64,000 nucleotides of DNA from Dipteronia dyeriana (GCA_032871835.1 CM065298.1:8295596-8359595); one strand, 5' to 3'. Positions 21,362 to 34,444 are shown, counted from the stretch's first letter. The notes: generated from the sequence alone by a model not told the origin. A program made the numbers and translations.

Positions 21362-24300
21362 GATGCCTAAACCACGTCAGATGTCGTTACAGGTATGTTA
21401 ACAATTTTTGGCCACGATGCTCATGTCCTCATTGATCCTGGATCTACTCATTCTTTTGTATCTCGATCTTTTATGGTGTATGTGGATGTAGAATTAAGAC
21501 CATTAGATTCTAGTATGGTAGTGGCTACACCTACTGGTCAATCTTTATTGGCTGAGAATATATATATAAACAGTAAGGTCATAGTCGGTAAGCATGAGCT
21601 ACATGTTGATTTAATTCCGCTTGATATACATGATTTTGATGTTATCTTGGGAATGGATTGGCTGGCTATACACCATGCTACTGTAGATTGTTTTCGAAAA
21701 GAGGTAAAATTTACACTTCAAGGAGAGTCGGATGTTATTTTCTATGGTGAACTTTCGATTCTTCCTTCTTGTGTTATTTCTACTATCATTGTCCGACAGT
21801 TGCTCAGAAAACAATGTTCAGCTTATTTGGCTTATGTAATTGATACTCGGGATAGGGAGGTAAAACTAGAAGATATATCGGTGGTAAGAAAATTTCTAGA
21901 TGTATTTCCTGAAGATTTTCATGGATTACCTCCAGATAGAGACATTGAGTTTGTGATAGATTTGGTCCTAGGCACAACTCCGATTTCTATTCCACCGTAT
22001 AGAATTGCTCTAACCGAATTGAAAGAGTTGAAGATTCAATTAGAAGAATTAGTGAAGAGGAATTTTATTTGACCTAGTGTGTCACCATGGGGAGCGCCAG
22101 TTCTGTTTGTTAAGAAGAAAGATGGAACGTTACGTTTATGCATCGATTAGCGGCAATTGAATAAAGCAATGGTGCATAATAAATACACACTCCCATATAT
22201 TGATGACTTATTCGATCAGCTTCAAGGAGCAAAGGTGTTCTACAAGATAGATTTGCGAACTGGTTATCACAAATTGAGAATTAGAAACTGTGATATACCA
22301 AAGACCGCTTTCAGAACTCGTTATGGACATTATGAGTTTCTAGTTATGCCATTTGGATTAAAAAATGCTCCTGCAGCTTTTATGGATTTGATGAATAGGG
22401 TATTTCATCCTTATCTAGACAATTTTGTTATCGTATTCATTGATGACATTTTTATATATTCTAAGGATGATGTGGAGCATACAGAGCATTTAGAGATTAT
22501 TCCACAAGTCCTGAGGAGAATCAACTTTATGCCAAATTTAGCAAGTGTCAATTCTGGCTCGATAGAGTTACGTTTTTGGGCCATGTGATTTCTGGTGATG
22601 GTATTTATATTGATCCTCAAAAGTTGAAGCTATAGTGAATTGGGAACGACCAATTAGTGTGACCGAAATTAGAAGTTTCTTGGGTTTAGCAAGTACTATC
22701 GAAGATTTGTATAGGGATTTTCTAAAATAACTTCACCATTAACAAGATTAACTTAGAAGGATGTGAAGTTTGAGTGGTCAGAAGCTTATGAAAAGAGTTT
22801 TCAAGAACTCAATGAGAGATTGAATTCTGCTCCAATACTTGCTCTTCCCACCGAAAGTGATGGATTTGTTGTTTACAGTGATGCATCTAAACGTGGTTTA
22901 GGTTGCTTTGATGCAACATGGAAACGTGATAGCTTATGCATCAAGACAATTAAAGAAGCATGAACAAAATTACTCAACCCATGATCTAGAGCTTGTTGTT
23001 GTGGTGTTTGCACTGAAAATTTGGAGGCATTACTTATATGGAGTTACTTGTCAGATTTAAACAGATCATAAAAGCTTACAATATCTTTTTACTCAAAAAT
23101 AACTGAATTTAAGATAGAAGATGGATTGAGTTGATTAAATATTATGGTTGTACGATTGAATATCTTCCTGGTAAGGCAAATGTGGTGGCAGATGCACTCA
23201 GTAGAAAGTCTTCAAGTTCTATAGCCCATTTGAAGATGATTCACCTTTCATTATTAGCTGAATTAAGTATGTTAAGAGTTAAGCTAGAAGCACGAGATTG
23301 TGGAGCATTACTGGCTACTTTTCAGGTTAGACCTATTTTGATTGATCGTATATGAAAATTACAAGCTCAAGATTCTTATTTAGTTAAATTGAAGGAAGAA
23401 GTACAAAAAAGCTTACAAGCTGATTTTGTAGTGAGAAGTGATGGTACATTAGTTCTAGGTAATAGACTCTGTGTACCAAACATTAAGGAACTCAAAGGTG
23501 AAATTTTAGAGGAAGCTCACTCTTCAACTTATGAAATGCATCCAAGAAGTACTAAACTGTATCGTACTTTGAAAGAGCTTTACTAGTGGCAAGGTATGAA
23601 AAGAGAGATAGCAGAATTCGTCTTTAAATGTTTGATTTATCAGCAAGTCAAGGCAAAACATCAGAAACCAAGCAGGACTTTCGCAACCACTTCCTATTCC
23701 CGAATGGAAATGGGAACATGTTACCATGGATTTTGTTGTAGGACTCCTTCGTAGTCAGAGTGGTCACGACAGTGTATGGGTGATCGTTGATCGACTTACA
23801 AAGTCTGCACATTTTCTGCCAATCGGTATTACTTAATCTCTTGACAGATTAGCCATAATTTATGTTGATGAAATAGTTCGTCGTCATGGCACGCCAGTAT
23901 CTATAGTTTCAGATAGAGATCCTCGGTTTACATCTAGATTTTGGCCTAGTTTACAAGAAGCTTTGGGAACTAGATTGCATTTTAGTACTGCTTTTCACCC
24001 ACATACTGATGGTCAATCGGAGTGTACTATTCAGGCATTAGAGGATATGCTTCGGACGTGTGTAATGGATTTCAAAAGTAGTTGGGATGTACATATACCT
24101 TTGATAGAATTTGCCTACAATAACAGTTATCAAGCTAGCATCGAAATGGCACCTTATGAAGCTCTGTATGGGAGAAAATACAGAACCCCCATATGTTGGG
24201 ATGAAGTAGGCGAGAGAATGTTGTTAGATCCAGAACTTGTTCAAGTCACAACAGAAAAGATTAAAATAATCAGAGACAGATTAAAGGTTGCTCAAGATAG

Positions 24301-24777
24301 GCAGAAAAGCTATACAGATAAGCAGAGATGGGAACTTGAATTTAAAGTAGGTGACTATGTATTCCTATGAATTTCACCTTGAAAAGGTATACTTCAATTT
24401 GGAAGACGTGGTAAGTTAAGTCCACGATACATTGGTCCGTATGAGATCATTGCCCGAGTGGGAGCATTAGCATACTGTTTAGCATTGCCTTCAGAACTTT
24501 CAAGAATTCATGATGTATTTTTTATGTTTCTATGCTTCGAAAATATATAGTCGACCCTATGTATGTTTTAACCAAGCAACCAGTGAAGTTAAAAGAAGAT
24601 TTAACTTATAAAGAGGAACCTATTGAGATTCTAGATAAAAGGGAACAAGTATTACGTACTAAGGTTATTCCTCTTGTAAAAGTGTTATGGAGAAATCATG
24701 CAGTGGAAGAGGCGACTTGGGAACATGAAGATCAGATGCGGACTCAGTATCCCCATTTGTTTCAGCTAAGAAAGTAA
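21362..24777 (+). pseudogene. Pol of gypsy B: protease, RT, RNase H, integrase, chromodomain
   Basis: Protease has [13 protein letters not shown] near 21425-21465, the D-x-G-S catalytic loop. RT reads [19 protein letters not shown] block 2 near 22230, [14 protein letters not shown] near 22320 and the catalytic FIDD near 22437. RNase H begins at [13 protein letters not shown] (22870) and ends near VVADALSRK (23190). Integrase has the zinc-binding H...H...C pattern (23518-23650), core motifs DFVVG and VSDRDPRF (23905-23930), DGQSECTIQ (24005-24030), then a GPYEII motif near 24437. The chromodomain-like tail ends WRNHAVEEATWEHED (24690-24730). Stops at 21368-21370, 22070, 22148 and others, and frameshifts near 22510 and 22620, break it into short pieces. 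Confidence 0.88.
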
Positions 24778-24795
24778 ATTTCGAAGACGAAATTC

Positions 24796-24813
24796 TTATA
24801 TGGAAGGGTGAAT
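24796..24813 (+). other. Polypurine tract region of gypsy B
   Basis: ATATGGAAGGGTGAAT immediately precedes the 3' LTR and primes plus-strand DNA in LTR elements. Confidence 0.65.
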
Positions 24814-26341
24814 TGTAACACCCAATGTCTTTTAGGCCTAATTGAAAGGCCCAATAAAAAAAAGCGATAAGCGTGAAGCAGAAAAGGCATCAGGTGAGTA
24901 AGCCTAAGTAAATTATATGGCTGACAGACTGCTGTGAGCTTGGTTAATAAGCTCACAACTTCAGTTGTGTTCTTCCATAAGTATATATATTAGAGGATAA
25001 ACATTGTGAGAGCTAGAAAGCAGTAGAATCCAGCGAAAGAAAGGAAAGAGAAGAAGGAAAGAAGACGAAGGGAACCTAGCATACTCAGTCTGAATTAAAC
25101 TTGACGTCTAAGTTATGAGTGAATTAAGTTTCAGTTTTTTTTTTAACTCAAAGGCTTCCAGATTTATGATTAAGATTAATTGTTGCAAATCTTTTAAGCT
25201 TTTTATTGCTTTTATGATTGATGGTGATGATACAAAGAACTGAAAGTATATGTTTTATGCTTATATTAGCATTCAGAATTAGTTATATTATTTTTATGAA
25301 TTATCAAGAAGAGATTATAATTTCTACAAAAGCACCATGTATGTACCCTTCCCCAATTATGATTATGGTTGGCTCTTAGAGCCGTTCTACATATGTGTAT
25401 GTCATGAGTCGCTCTGCACTTGTATGACCAGAGAGTCGCTCTGCCCGAGCATGACCAGAGAAAGAGTAATTGAGTCGCTCTTCACGGGTATGACCAGAAG
25501 TTATTCATGGCTTGACGTTTGCCCGAAGTATTTCAGCTTACGTATTGGGGATACGAATTTGGTGCAGATTAAGATTTTATAAAGTATTTAATTCTTGCTC
25601 AGTAAAGAGAAGCATTCAGCTTATTCAGTTTATTAAGTACGAAAGTAGATATATTATCTTATACCATGTATTACTGAATGCTTATTGTAAAGTGGATTAG
25701 AAAAGTGTTTTTAAAAGTTTTTATTCACTCACTGGGCGTTAGGGACTCATCCTTTCACTCTTAAATATTTATTCAGGTAGCTACTCGGTTGTGCGGACTC
25801 AGAAGTTTTGAGGTGGGCTACTCGGTAACATCATGAAGCATAAAAGTCATGCGTTTTAAATTGCCATGTACATATTTAGAAATATGAGGTAGGCATGGTC
25901 GGGACTGTAAAGTGGTCGGTAGTGTAGGCATGGTCATAACATGGTCGGAATTCTACTCGGTCTGTTCGGCCTACTCGACCCACTTGACCTATTCGACCCA
26001 CTTGACCTACTTGGCCCACATGGCCTATTTGGTCTACTCTGTCTACTCGGGTTTCTTACACGGCCTACTCGGATTTCTGGTCAGGACGGACTGATGTGTT
26101 AATTTTTAAAGTGGTCAGTTCTTGGTCCGATCGGTTCTTTTGACAAACTTTTTATAACGAACGAAAATATACTAAAAGAAATTGCAATTATGTACATTTT
26201 GTACTCTCCTTGCATTTTGTTTGTTTATTAGCAAGTATTTCCTATGGAAATCTTAGTAAGTCCTTTCATCATGATAGTAAAAGTTCAGGCCACAGGGTCT
26301 CCCTCGTACTCAAGAGAGAGGGGTCGGGGTGGGTCCTGCCA
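24814..26341 (+). repeat. 3' LTR of gypsy B
   Basis: 1,528 bp, TGTAACACCCAATG...GGTCCTGCCA. The expected CTGTCA end is CTGCCA. It is shorter than the 5' LTR through small indels, including a shorter block of GAGTCGCT repeats and fewer CpG-rich units. Confidence 0.9.
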
Positions 26342-26346
26342 TATAG

Positions 26347-27035
26347 AACTTTCGAGGGTTGCTCCGTATGTAGTTGCTGATAAAGAAAATAGGTAGAAAA
26401 TTAAAGATGGACTTCGATCGTAAATTAAGACAATAGTGACTACTTCTGGACATGTTGAGTTTGGTAAGCTGTTTGAAGATGCATTGAGAGTTGAGAGAGG
26501 CCTTAATGACTCTCGCAGATTTGAACAACAGAAACAAAAGCATTGTAACTGGTTAGCAGGTGGCTCTTACAGGAAAATTCCTAAGGCAATAGACAGTTTT
26601 TTAGGTCAGACTAGTAATTATCAACAGAGTCGTGGACCTGGTTCTAGCCAAGCCTCAGTCCAACAACCAATAGGTAGTCGGCAACAGAGTGTTAGTATGG
26701 GTAGAGATTGGCATCCTCTATGTTCGACTTGTAAAAAGCACCATGATGGTGAGTGTTAATTAGGGAGATCAGGTTGTTGTCAATGTGGGCAGGCTGGACA
26801 TCTTAAAAGAGATTGCCCCGAGTTAGTTCAAGGAGGCAAATAAGAAAGAAAGATAGGTTTTCAACCAATGCAAAGTGGCGCTGGTCAGATTCAAGGACAA
26901 ATGGGATCTCGAGTAGGAGGATCTATAACTACAGGAAAAACCCAAGCTAGCGCAGTAGGGGTTGGAGGCAACCAACAGAGAGGTCAGTCGGGTAGACCTC
27001 GTACTCAGGCAAGGGTTTTTGCTATGACTCAGTAA
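26347..27035 (+). pseudogene. Gag of gypsy A1, C-terminal half
   Basis: This resumes A1 gag after element B: ELSRVAPYVVADKEN, then TAA at 26421-26423 (shared with B), FGKLFEDALRVERGL, and a knuckle CCQCGQAGHLKRDC (26775-26820) after a TAA at 26758. It ends in FAMTQ followed by TAA at 27033-27035, identical to B. Confidence 0.85.
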
Positions 27036-29865
27036 GATGCCTAAACCACGTCAGATGTCGTTACAGGTATGTTAACAATTTTTGGCCACGATGCTCATGT
27101 CCTCATTGATCCTGGATCTACTCATTCCTTTGTATCTTGATCTTTTATTGTGTATGCGAATGTAGAATTAAGACCATTAGATTCTAGTATGGTAGTGGCT
27201 ACACCTACTGGTGAATCTTTATTGGCTGAGAATATATATAGAAATAGTAAGGACATAGTCGGTAAACATGAGCTACATGTTGATTTGATTCCGCTTGATA
27301 TACGTGATTTTGATTTTATTTTGGGAATGGATTCACTAGCTATACACCATGCTACTATAGATTGTTTTCGAAAACAGGTAAAATTTACACTTCAAGGAAA
27401 ATCGGATCTTATTTTCTGTGGTGAACGTCGGGTTCTTCCTTTTTGTGTTATTTCTGCTATTACTGTCCGACAGTTGCTCAGAAAACAATGTTCAGCTTAT
27501 TTGGCTTATGTAATTGATACTCGGGATAGTGAGGTAAAATTAGAAGATATATCGGTGGTAAGAAAATTTCTAGATTTATTTCCTGAAGATCTTCAATGAT
27601 TACCACCAGATAGAGACATTGAGTTTGTGATAGATTTGGTCCCAAGCACAACTCCAATTTCTATTCCACCTTATAGAATGGCTCCAACCGAATTGAAAGA
27701 GTTGAAGATTCAATTATAAGAATTGGTGAACAAGAATTTTATTAAACCTAGTGTGTCACCATGGGGAGCGCCAGTTCTATTTGTTAAGAAGAAAGATGGA
27801 ACATTACGTTTATACGTCGATTACCGGCAATTGAATAAAGCAACGGTACGTAATAAATACCCACTCCTATGCATTGATGACTTATTCGATCAGCTTCAAG
27901 GAGCAAAGGTATTCTCCAAAATAGATTTGCGAACAGGTTATCACCAATTGAGAATTAGAAACTGTGATATACCAAAGACCGCTTTCAGAACTCGTTATGG
28001 GCATTATGAGTTTCTAGTTATGCCATTTGGATTAACAAATGCTCCAGCAGCTTTTATGGATTTGATGAATAGGTTATTTCATCCTTATCTAGACAAATTT
28101 GTTATCGTGTTCATTGATGACATTTTGATTTATTCTAAAGATGATGTGGAGCATACAGAGCATTTAGAGATTATTCTACAAGTCTTGAGAGAGAATCAAC
28201 TTTATGCCAAATTTAGCAAGGTCAATTTTGGCTCGGTAGAGTTACATTTTTGGGCCATGTGATTTCTGGTGATGGTATTTATGTTGATCCTCAAAAAGTT
28301 GAAGCTATAGTATTGGGAACGACCAATCAGTGTGACAGAAATTAGAAGTTTCTTAGGTTTAGCAAGTTACTATTGAAGATTTGTTGAGGGATTTTCTAAA
28401 ATAGTTTCACCATTATCAAGATTAACTCATAAGGATGTGAAGTTTGAGTGGTCAGAAGCTTGTGAAAAGAGTTTTCAAGAACTTAAGAAGCGATTAACTT
28501 TTGCTCCAATACTTGCTCTTCCAACCGGAAGTGATGGATTTGTTGTTTATAGTGATGCATCTAAACATGGTTTGGGTTGCGTTTTGATGCAACATGGGAA
28601 AGTGATAGTTTATGCGTCAAGACAATTAAAGAAGCATGAACAGAATTACCCAACCCATGATCTAGAGCTTGCTGCAGTGGTGTTTGCACTGAAAATTTGG
28701 ATTCATTACTTATATGGAGTCACTTGTCAGATTTATACAGATCATATAAGCTTGCAACATCTTTTCACTCAAAAAGAACTGAATTTAAGACAAAGAAGAT
28801 GGATTGAGTTGGTTAAAGATTATAACTGTACGATTGAATATCATCCCGGTAAGGCAAATGTGGTGGCAGATGCACTCAGTAGAAAGTCTTCAAGTTCTAT
28901 GGCCCATTTAAAGATGATTCACCTTCCATTATTAGCTGAATTAAGAATGTTGAGAGTTAAGCTAAAAGCACGAGATTGTGGAGCATTACTGGCTACTTTT
29001 TAGGTTAGACCTATTTTGATTGATCATATACGAAAATTACAAACTCAAGATTCTTATTTAGTTAAATTGAAGGAAGAAGTACAGAAAAGCTTACTAGCTG
29101 ATTTTGTAGTGAGAAGTGATGGTACATTAGTTCTAGGTAATAGACTCTGTGTACCAAACATTAAGGAACTCAAAGGTGAAATTTTAGAGGAAGCTCACTC
29201 TTCAGCTTATGCAATGCATCCAGGAAGTACTAAACTGTATTGTACTTTGAAAGAGCATTACTGGTGGCAAGGTATGAAAAGAGAGATAGCAGAATTCGTC
29301 TCTAAATGTTTGATTTGTCAGCAAGTCAAGGCAGAGCATCAGAAACCAGCAGGACTTTCGCAACCACTTTCTATTCCTGAATGGAAATGGGAACATGTTA
29401 CCGTGGATTTTGTGGTAGGACTCCCTCGCAGTCAGAGTGGTCACCACAGTGTATGGGTGATCATTGATCGACTTACAAAGTCTACATATTTTCTGCCAAT
29501 CGGTATTACTTACTCTCTTGACAGATTAGCCATAATTTATGTTGATGAAATAGTTCGTCTTCATGGCACGCCATTATCTATAGTGTCAGATAGAGATCCT
29601 CTGTTTACATCTAGATTTTGGCCTAAATTACAAGAAGCTTTAGGAACTAGACTGCATTTTAGTACTGTTTTTCACCCGTAGACTGATGGTCAATCGGAAC
29701 GCACTATTCAAACATTAGAAGATATGCTTCGAGCTTGTGTAATGGATTTCAAATGAAGTTGTGATGTACATATACCTTTGATAGAATTTGCCTACAATAA
29801 CAGTTATCAAGCTAGCATCGAAATGGCTCCTTATGAAGCTCTGTATGGGAGAAAATGCAGAACAC
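27036..29865 (+). pseudogene. Pol of gypsy A1, truncated in integrase
   Basis: Protease contains [11 protein letters not shown] (27100-27130) and then a TGA at 27138-27140 where B has CGA. RT (27723-28262) holds [26 protein letters not shown] and catalytic FIDD near 28118; its last part is shifted by a 1-nt deletion at ~28220 shared with copy C. RNase H follows ([15 protein letters not shown] near 28550, to ADALSRK near 28880). Integrase has HSSAYAMHPGSTKLY, CLICQQ, VDFVVGLP and VSDRDP. At 29865 the integrase jumps directly into LTR sequence, so the end of the integrase core and the chromodomain are gone. A TGA also lies near 29754. Confidence 0.87.
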
Positions 29866-30536
29866 TATGTATTACTGAATGCATATTGTAAAGTTGTTTA
29901 GAAATGTGTTTTTAAAAGTTTTCATTAACTCATTGGGCGTTAGCGCTCATCGTTTCACTCTAAAATATTTATCCAGGTAGCTACTCGGTTGTACGGACTC
30001 AGAAGTTTTGAGAGGGGCCACTAGATGACATTATGAAGCATAAAAGTCATGCATTTTTAATTTTCATGTACATATTTAGAAATGTGAGGTCGGTATGGTC
30101 GGGACGGTAGGCATGGTCGGGACGGTATCAGATTTCTACTCGGTCTGTTCGGCCTACTCGGCCCACTCGACCTACTCGACCCACTCGACCTACTCAACCC
30201 AACCGGCCTATTCAGTCTACTCTGCCTACTTGGGTTTCTTACTAGGCTTGCTCGGTTTTCTGGTCAGGACGGACTGGTGTGTTAGTTTTTAATGTGGTCG
30301 GTTTTTGGTACGATCGGTCATTTTTGAGAAACTTTTTGTAACGAACGAAAATATGTAAAGAAATTGCAATTATGTACATTTTTTTACTCTCCAATATTTT
30401 CCTTATATTTTTTTTTGTTTAAAAGCAAGTATTTTCTATGGAAATTTTAGTCTAATTTTTTTTTATCATGCTAATAAAAGGTCAGCCCACAGGGTCTCCC
30501 TCTTACTCAAGAGAGGAGTCGGGGTGGATTCTGTCA
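29866..30536 (+). repeat. LTR tail closing the A0/A1 locus
   Basis: The last ~670 bp of the family LTR, from TATGTATTACTGAATGC to GGATTCTGTCA. It lacks the promoter half. The closest match within the locus is the A0 LTR. The CpG-rich arrays are at 30090-30200. Confidence 0.82.
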
Positions 30537-32644
30537 CTATTACCTAGCTTTTGTTCTTGTTTTCAAGTATATTTTGGTATTTGATGTGTTTATGAGCCTT
30601 TTATGAGCACATGTTCCCTACGGAAGGTATTTGAGCTTAATTGAAGAGTTTTGGAGGTTAAAGAGCAGAATTTGGAATAGCTTATGAAGACACCCCAACT
30701 ATAGAAGGTCATATCTCTCTCCTTTGATCGAACTACATCACCCTTAACCACTTTTCAGAAAGCCCCGGGGGTCTTCGTTCAAACGCACTTTACAGATTGC
30801 GATTCCAGGGTTTCTACAGAAATTTATGACCATTTTTGCAATGGTGCGTAGAGAGGTTCGGTACGCAACCGCGCGAGACCAAGTTTCGTACAGCGTAGAA
30901 GGTCAGCAAGCTCCAAAAATGATGTGTGGTTCGTTGTGTTGATGCGTACAGCACATCATACCACACATCTGGGCTGAAATGCATTTTTCAACCATTTTCA
31001 GAGGAGTATTCTTGTCTTTTCACCCAAAAGTCTTGCCCTAACCTCCCACACTATAAATACCCTATTTTCTCCTCATTCTTGAGACATCTCTTCACCGCTC
31101 TTTCCCTCTTTTGCCATCTCACGCCTCTTCTCTTCTTCTTCCATTTTCTTTCATTTTTTGTTCCCATTAAGGTTTTTCCTCCATGGGAGCTCACCATACA
31201 CCTCCACCTCACCACTAAACACTTCTTCCGTCCATCTTAGAGTAGATTACAAAGGAATTAGGAGCCAAAACCGAGCTAGGAAAGCTAGGAGCATCTTTGG
31301 AGGACTTGTCTTTAAGGGTTTGCCCTTATTTGCTCATTTCCTTGTATTTTTTGTATTTATTGTATTCTTTGATGTATTCAACCAATTTGGGGATATTGTA
31401 AACCTACACTTGTGTAATAAATGTATTGATTGTTTTTAGATTCATTTGGGTTTTGTTTTGCACTTTGATATATGTGTTTTTATGCTCTTAATATGATATG
31501 TATATGTATGAATTGTTGGAAATCAATATGTGTCCACGATTGGGTTTAGGAGTAGTTGTAATTTATAGTAGAAATTAGATACACATGATTGTTGATTGAT
31601 TGAATGATGACTTGAAATTTCATGTATTGAGTAATTTGAGTAATATGGATTTTAGCCCCAAAGAGTAGAAAAGGTTTCAGTTCAGGCTTTTAGTCGCTAA
31701 ATTGACATTGGTTCATATCCTTGTTCTTAATGGTTCTTTGTATTAAGACACGATTATCCATCCACGTGACAGGATTGGGTGATGAATTGATTGTGGTAAA
31801 ATTCCATAATCAAGAGGATGAACCTTTAACCTAAATTGAATGTTCTTAATGATATAACAATCACATTGTTGCATGTAGTTGTTAGGTAAACTTGTTTCCC
31901 TTGTTTAGCCATCCTAGGGAGTTGACTAAACCGAATCTTTGACGTAGAAGTAAAGACCACCGACATTTCTGTTGTGCTTGAGTAGTTATATGGATGTTTT
32001 GAATGCTTAAAGTCTTTACTTAACTGATCACTTTGTAATTGATCCATGGTTATATGCTATGTACCGAGAGGAGACGCGTTTGACAATGCTTAGATAAATA
32101 TCCACTATGGTTGACTAGAAAGTGCTAGAACCACTATGCTAGCGTATAGGGTTCGATTTGTATTCCACGTGCTTAATGGGTTCATATATATTATCCGGAT
32201 TGCTCGAGAGAGATTTCGAGTATATATGGATACTATCTCTAAGACATCGAGAGAGATTAGAGATTAATTAAAGGGATACGAGTCTATGATATAGTTGCAC
32301 ATTTGAGGATTAGGTAAGTCTAGAACGTAATTAGAAGGATTATCACGGTTGAGTTGTTTCTCTAGTGTAACAGAATTTCATTCATGTCTCCATTCCATCT
32401 ATCATAGTATATATCATTTATATAAGTTATTTAGTTATATTATTATTTACTTTTCCGCACATGCAACACATGAGTCCGCTCGGAGTGTTGTAATAATAGC
32501 TAGAATTAGAGACGATCGGTGAAACCTACCTCTCTGTGGATCGATCCCTTGCTTGCCGCTTTGCTAGTCTCTGTGACTTGCACCTGTGTGAGGCCGGGCT
32601 TAAATGTTCATATTTGACGACACTACAACGACGTGTCCCTATCA
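30537..32644 (+). repeat. 2.1-kb LTR-like repeat, copy G2 (main part)
   Basis: Collinear with 5250-7349: TTACCTAGCTTTTGTTC at the left, CTATAAATACC at 31051-31061, GAGTCCGCTCG near 32474, CTCTCTGTGG near 32530, and the same CTATCA end. With the 31 bp at 15195 it totals about 2.13 kb, close to G1. It interrupts old LINE RT sequence at a different point from G1. No coding capacity. Confidence 0.65.
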
Positions 32645-32819
32645 GAAGCCTTACAAAAGAATTTGCTTTGGAAAGTGGCCTTTGACAAGGAGACCCCGTT
32701 GTCACCTTTCCTCTATGTATAAGATCCTAGCAAAGTGATATCCAATCAACTGAAGGCGGTGATGAATTCTGTGATAGGGGTTGTCAAATGGCATTTTTAA
32801 AGATAGAAAGATCATGGAT
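32645..32819 (+). pseudogene. Old LINE, fragment 4: RT block, then a restart of an upstream RT block
   Basis: The first ~50 bp read KETPLSPFLY, the GDPLSPFLF block that should follow 15194. Reading then jumps back to a KVISNQLKAVMNSVIG segment, which lies upstream of block 1 in LINE ORF2. The old LINE therefore contains a partial duplication here. The last five bases, TGGAT (32815-32819), are the target site of gypsy C. Confidence 0.65.
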
Positions 32820-34407
32820 TGACAGAATACACCCCGACTCCTCTCTCTTGAGTACGAGGGAGACCTTGTGGGCTGAACTTTTACTATCATGATAAAAGGA
32901 CTTTCTACTGAGTTTTTCATATGAAATACTTTCTTTTAAACAAACAAAATGTAAGAAGAATATTGGAGAGTGAAAAATGTACCTATTTACAATTTCTTTT
33001 CATAATTTCGTTCGTTACAAAAAGTTTGTAAAAAATGACCGATCGGAGCAAGAACTGACCACTTTAAAATCTAACACATAAGTCCGTCCCGACAAGAAAT
33101 CCGAGCAGGCCGAGTAAGAAACCCGAGTAGGCAGATTAGACCGAATAGGCCATGTGGGCTGAGTAGGTCAAGTGGGCCGAGTAGGCCGGACAGACCGAGT
33201 AGAAGTTCGATCACGTTCTGACCATGCCTACCCTCCCGACCATGCCTACCGACCCGACCATGCCTACCTCATATTTCTAAATATGTACATGACAATTTAA
33301 AATGCATGACTTTTATGCTTCATGATGTCATCGAGTGGCCCACCTCAAAACTTCTGAGTCCGCACAATAGAGCAGCTACATGGATTAATATTTAAGAGTG
33401 AAAGGATGAGCGCTAACGCCCAGTGAGTGAATAAAAACTTTTAAAAACACTTTTCTAAACCACTTTACAATAAGCATTCAGTAATACATGGTATAAGATA
33501 ATATATCTACTTTCGTACTTAATAAACTGAATAAGCTGAATGCTTCTCTTTACTGAACAAGAATTAAATACTTTATAAAATCTTAATCTGCACCAAATTC
33601 GTACTGGGGATATCTTCCATACGTAAGCCGAAATACTTTGGGCAAACGCTGAGTCATTAATAACTTCTGGTCATACCCATGCAGAGCGACTCAATTACTC
33701 TTTCTCTGGTCATGCTCGGGAAGAGCGGCTCTCTGGTCATACAAGTGCAGAGCGACTCTATTTCTCTTTCTCTAGTCATGCACTTGCAGAGCGACTCATG
33801 ACATACACTTGTAGAACGGCCCCAAAAGCCAACCATAATCATAACTAGGGAAGGGTACATACATGGTGCTTTTGTAGAAATCATAATCTCTTCTTGATAA
33901 TTCATAAAAATAATATAACTGATTCTGAATGCTAATATAAGCATAAAACATATACTTTCAGTTCTGTATCATCACCATCAATCATAAAAGCAATAAAAAA
34001 CTTAAAAGATTTGCAACAGTTAATCTTAATCATAAAACTGGAAACTTGAGTTAAAAACAAAACCGAAACTTAATTCACTCATAACTTAGACGTCAAGCTT
34101 AATTCAGACTGAGTATGCTAGGTTCCTTTCGTTTTATTTCCTTCTTCTCTTTCCTTTCTTCTCTTTCCTTTCTTCTCTTTTCTTTTTTCCACTGGATTCC
34201 ACTGCTTTCTAGCTCTCACAACGTTTATCCTCTAATATATATACACATGGAAGGACACAACTGAAGTTATGAGCTAATTAACCAAGCTCACAGCTGCCCT
34301 GTCAACCATACAGCTGCCTGTCAGCCATACAATTTACTTAGGCTTACTCACCTGATGCCTTTTCTGCTTCACGCTTATCCTTTTTTTTTAATTGGGCCTT
34401 TCAATTG
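32820..34407 (-). repeat. 3' LTR of gypsy C
   Basis: TGACAGAATACACC at the outer end is the complement of the family's CTGTCA end. At the inner end, about 27 bases (TGTAACACCCAATG and following) are missing, so the LTR joins directly to the polypurine region near 34408. Confidence 0.88.
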
Positions 34408-34444
34408 CAATTCACCTCTACATATAAGAATTTCATCCTCGAAA

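Larger units (their letters stand above)
18419..26341 (+). mobile_element. Gypsy B: complete Tekay/Del-type chromovirus copy nested in A1 gag
   Basis: 7,923 bp with two LTRs, flanked by the perfect 5-bp duplication TATAG (18414-18418 and 26342-26346). Removing it restores A1's gag reading. Order: LTR, tRNA-Met primer site, gag, protease, RT, RNase H, integrase, chromodomain, polypurine tract, LTR. All coding parts carry stops or frameshifts. The chromodomain-like tail and domain order place it in the chromovirus branch. Confidence 0.92.
15226..30536 (+). mobile_element. Composite Tekay/Del-type gypsy locus A0/A1, containing gypsy B
   Basis: The outer limits are TG at 15226 and CA at 30536, flanked by CCATT/CTATT. 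Inside are an LTR truncated at 16211 (A0), a complete LTR starting at 16212 (A1), a primer site, gag (split by element B), protease, RT, RNase H and integrase up to 29865, then the last ~670 bp of an LTR. That tail resembles A0's LTR more than A1's (both read GCATATTGTAAAGTTGTTTAG where A1 differs). I infer that A1 inserted into A0's 5' LTR and that a later deletion removed A1's integrase end and chromodomain, its 3' LTR, and A0's interior. Confidence 0.75.
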
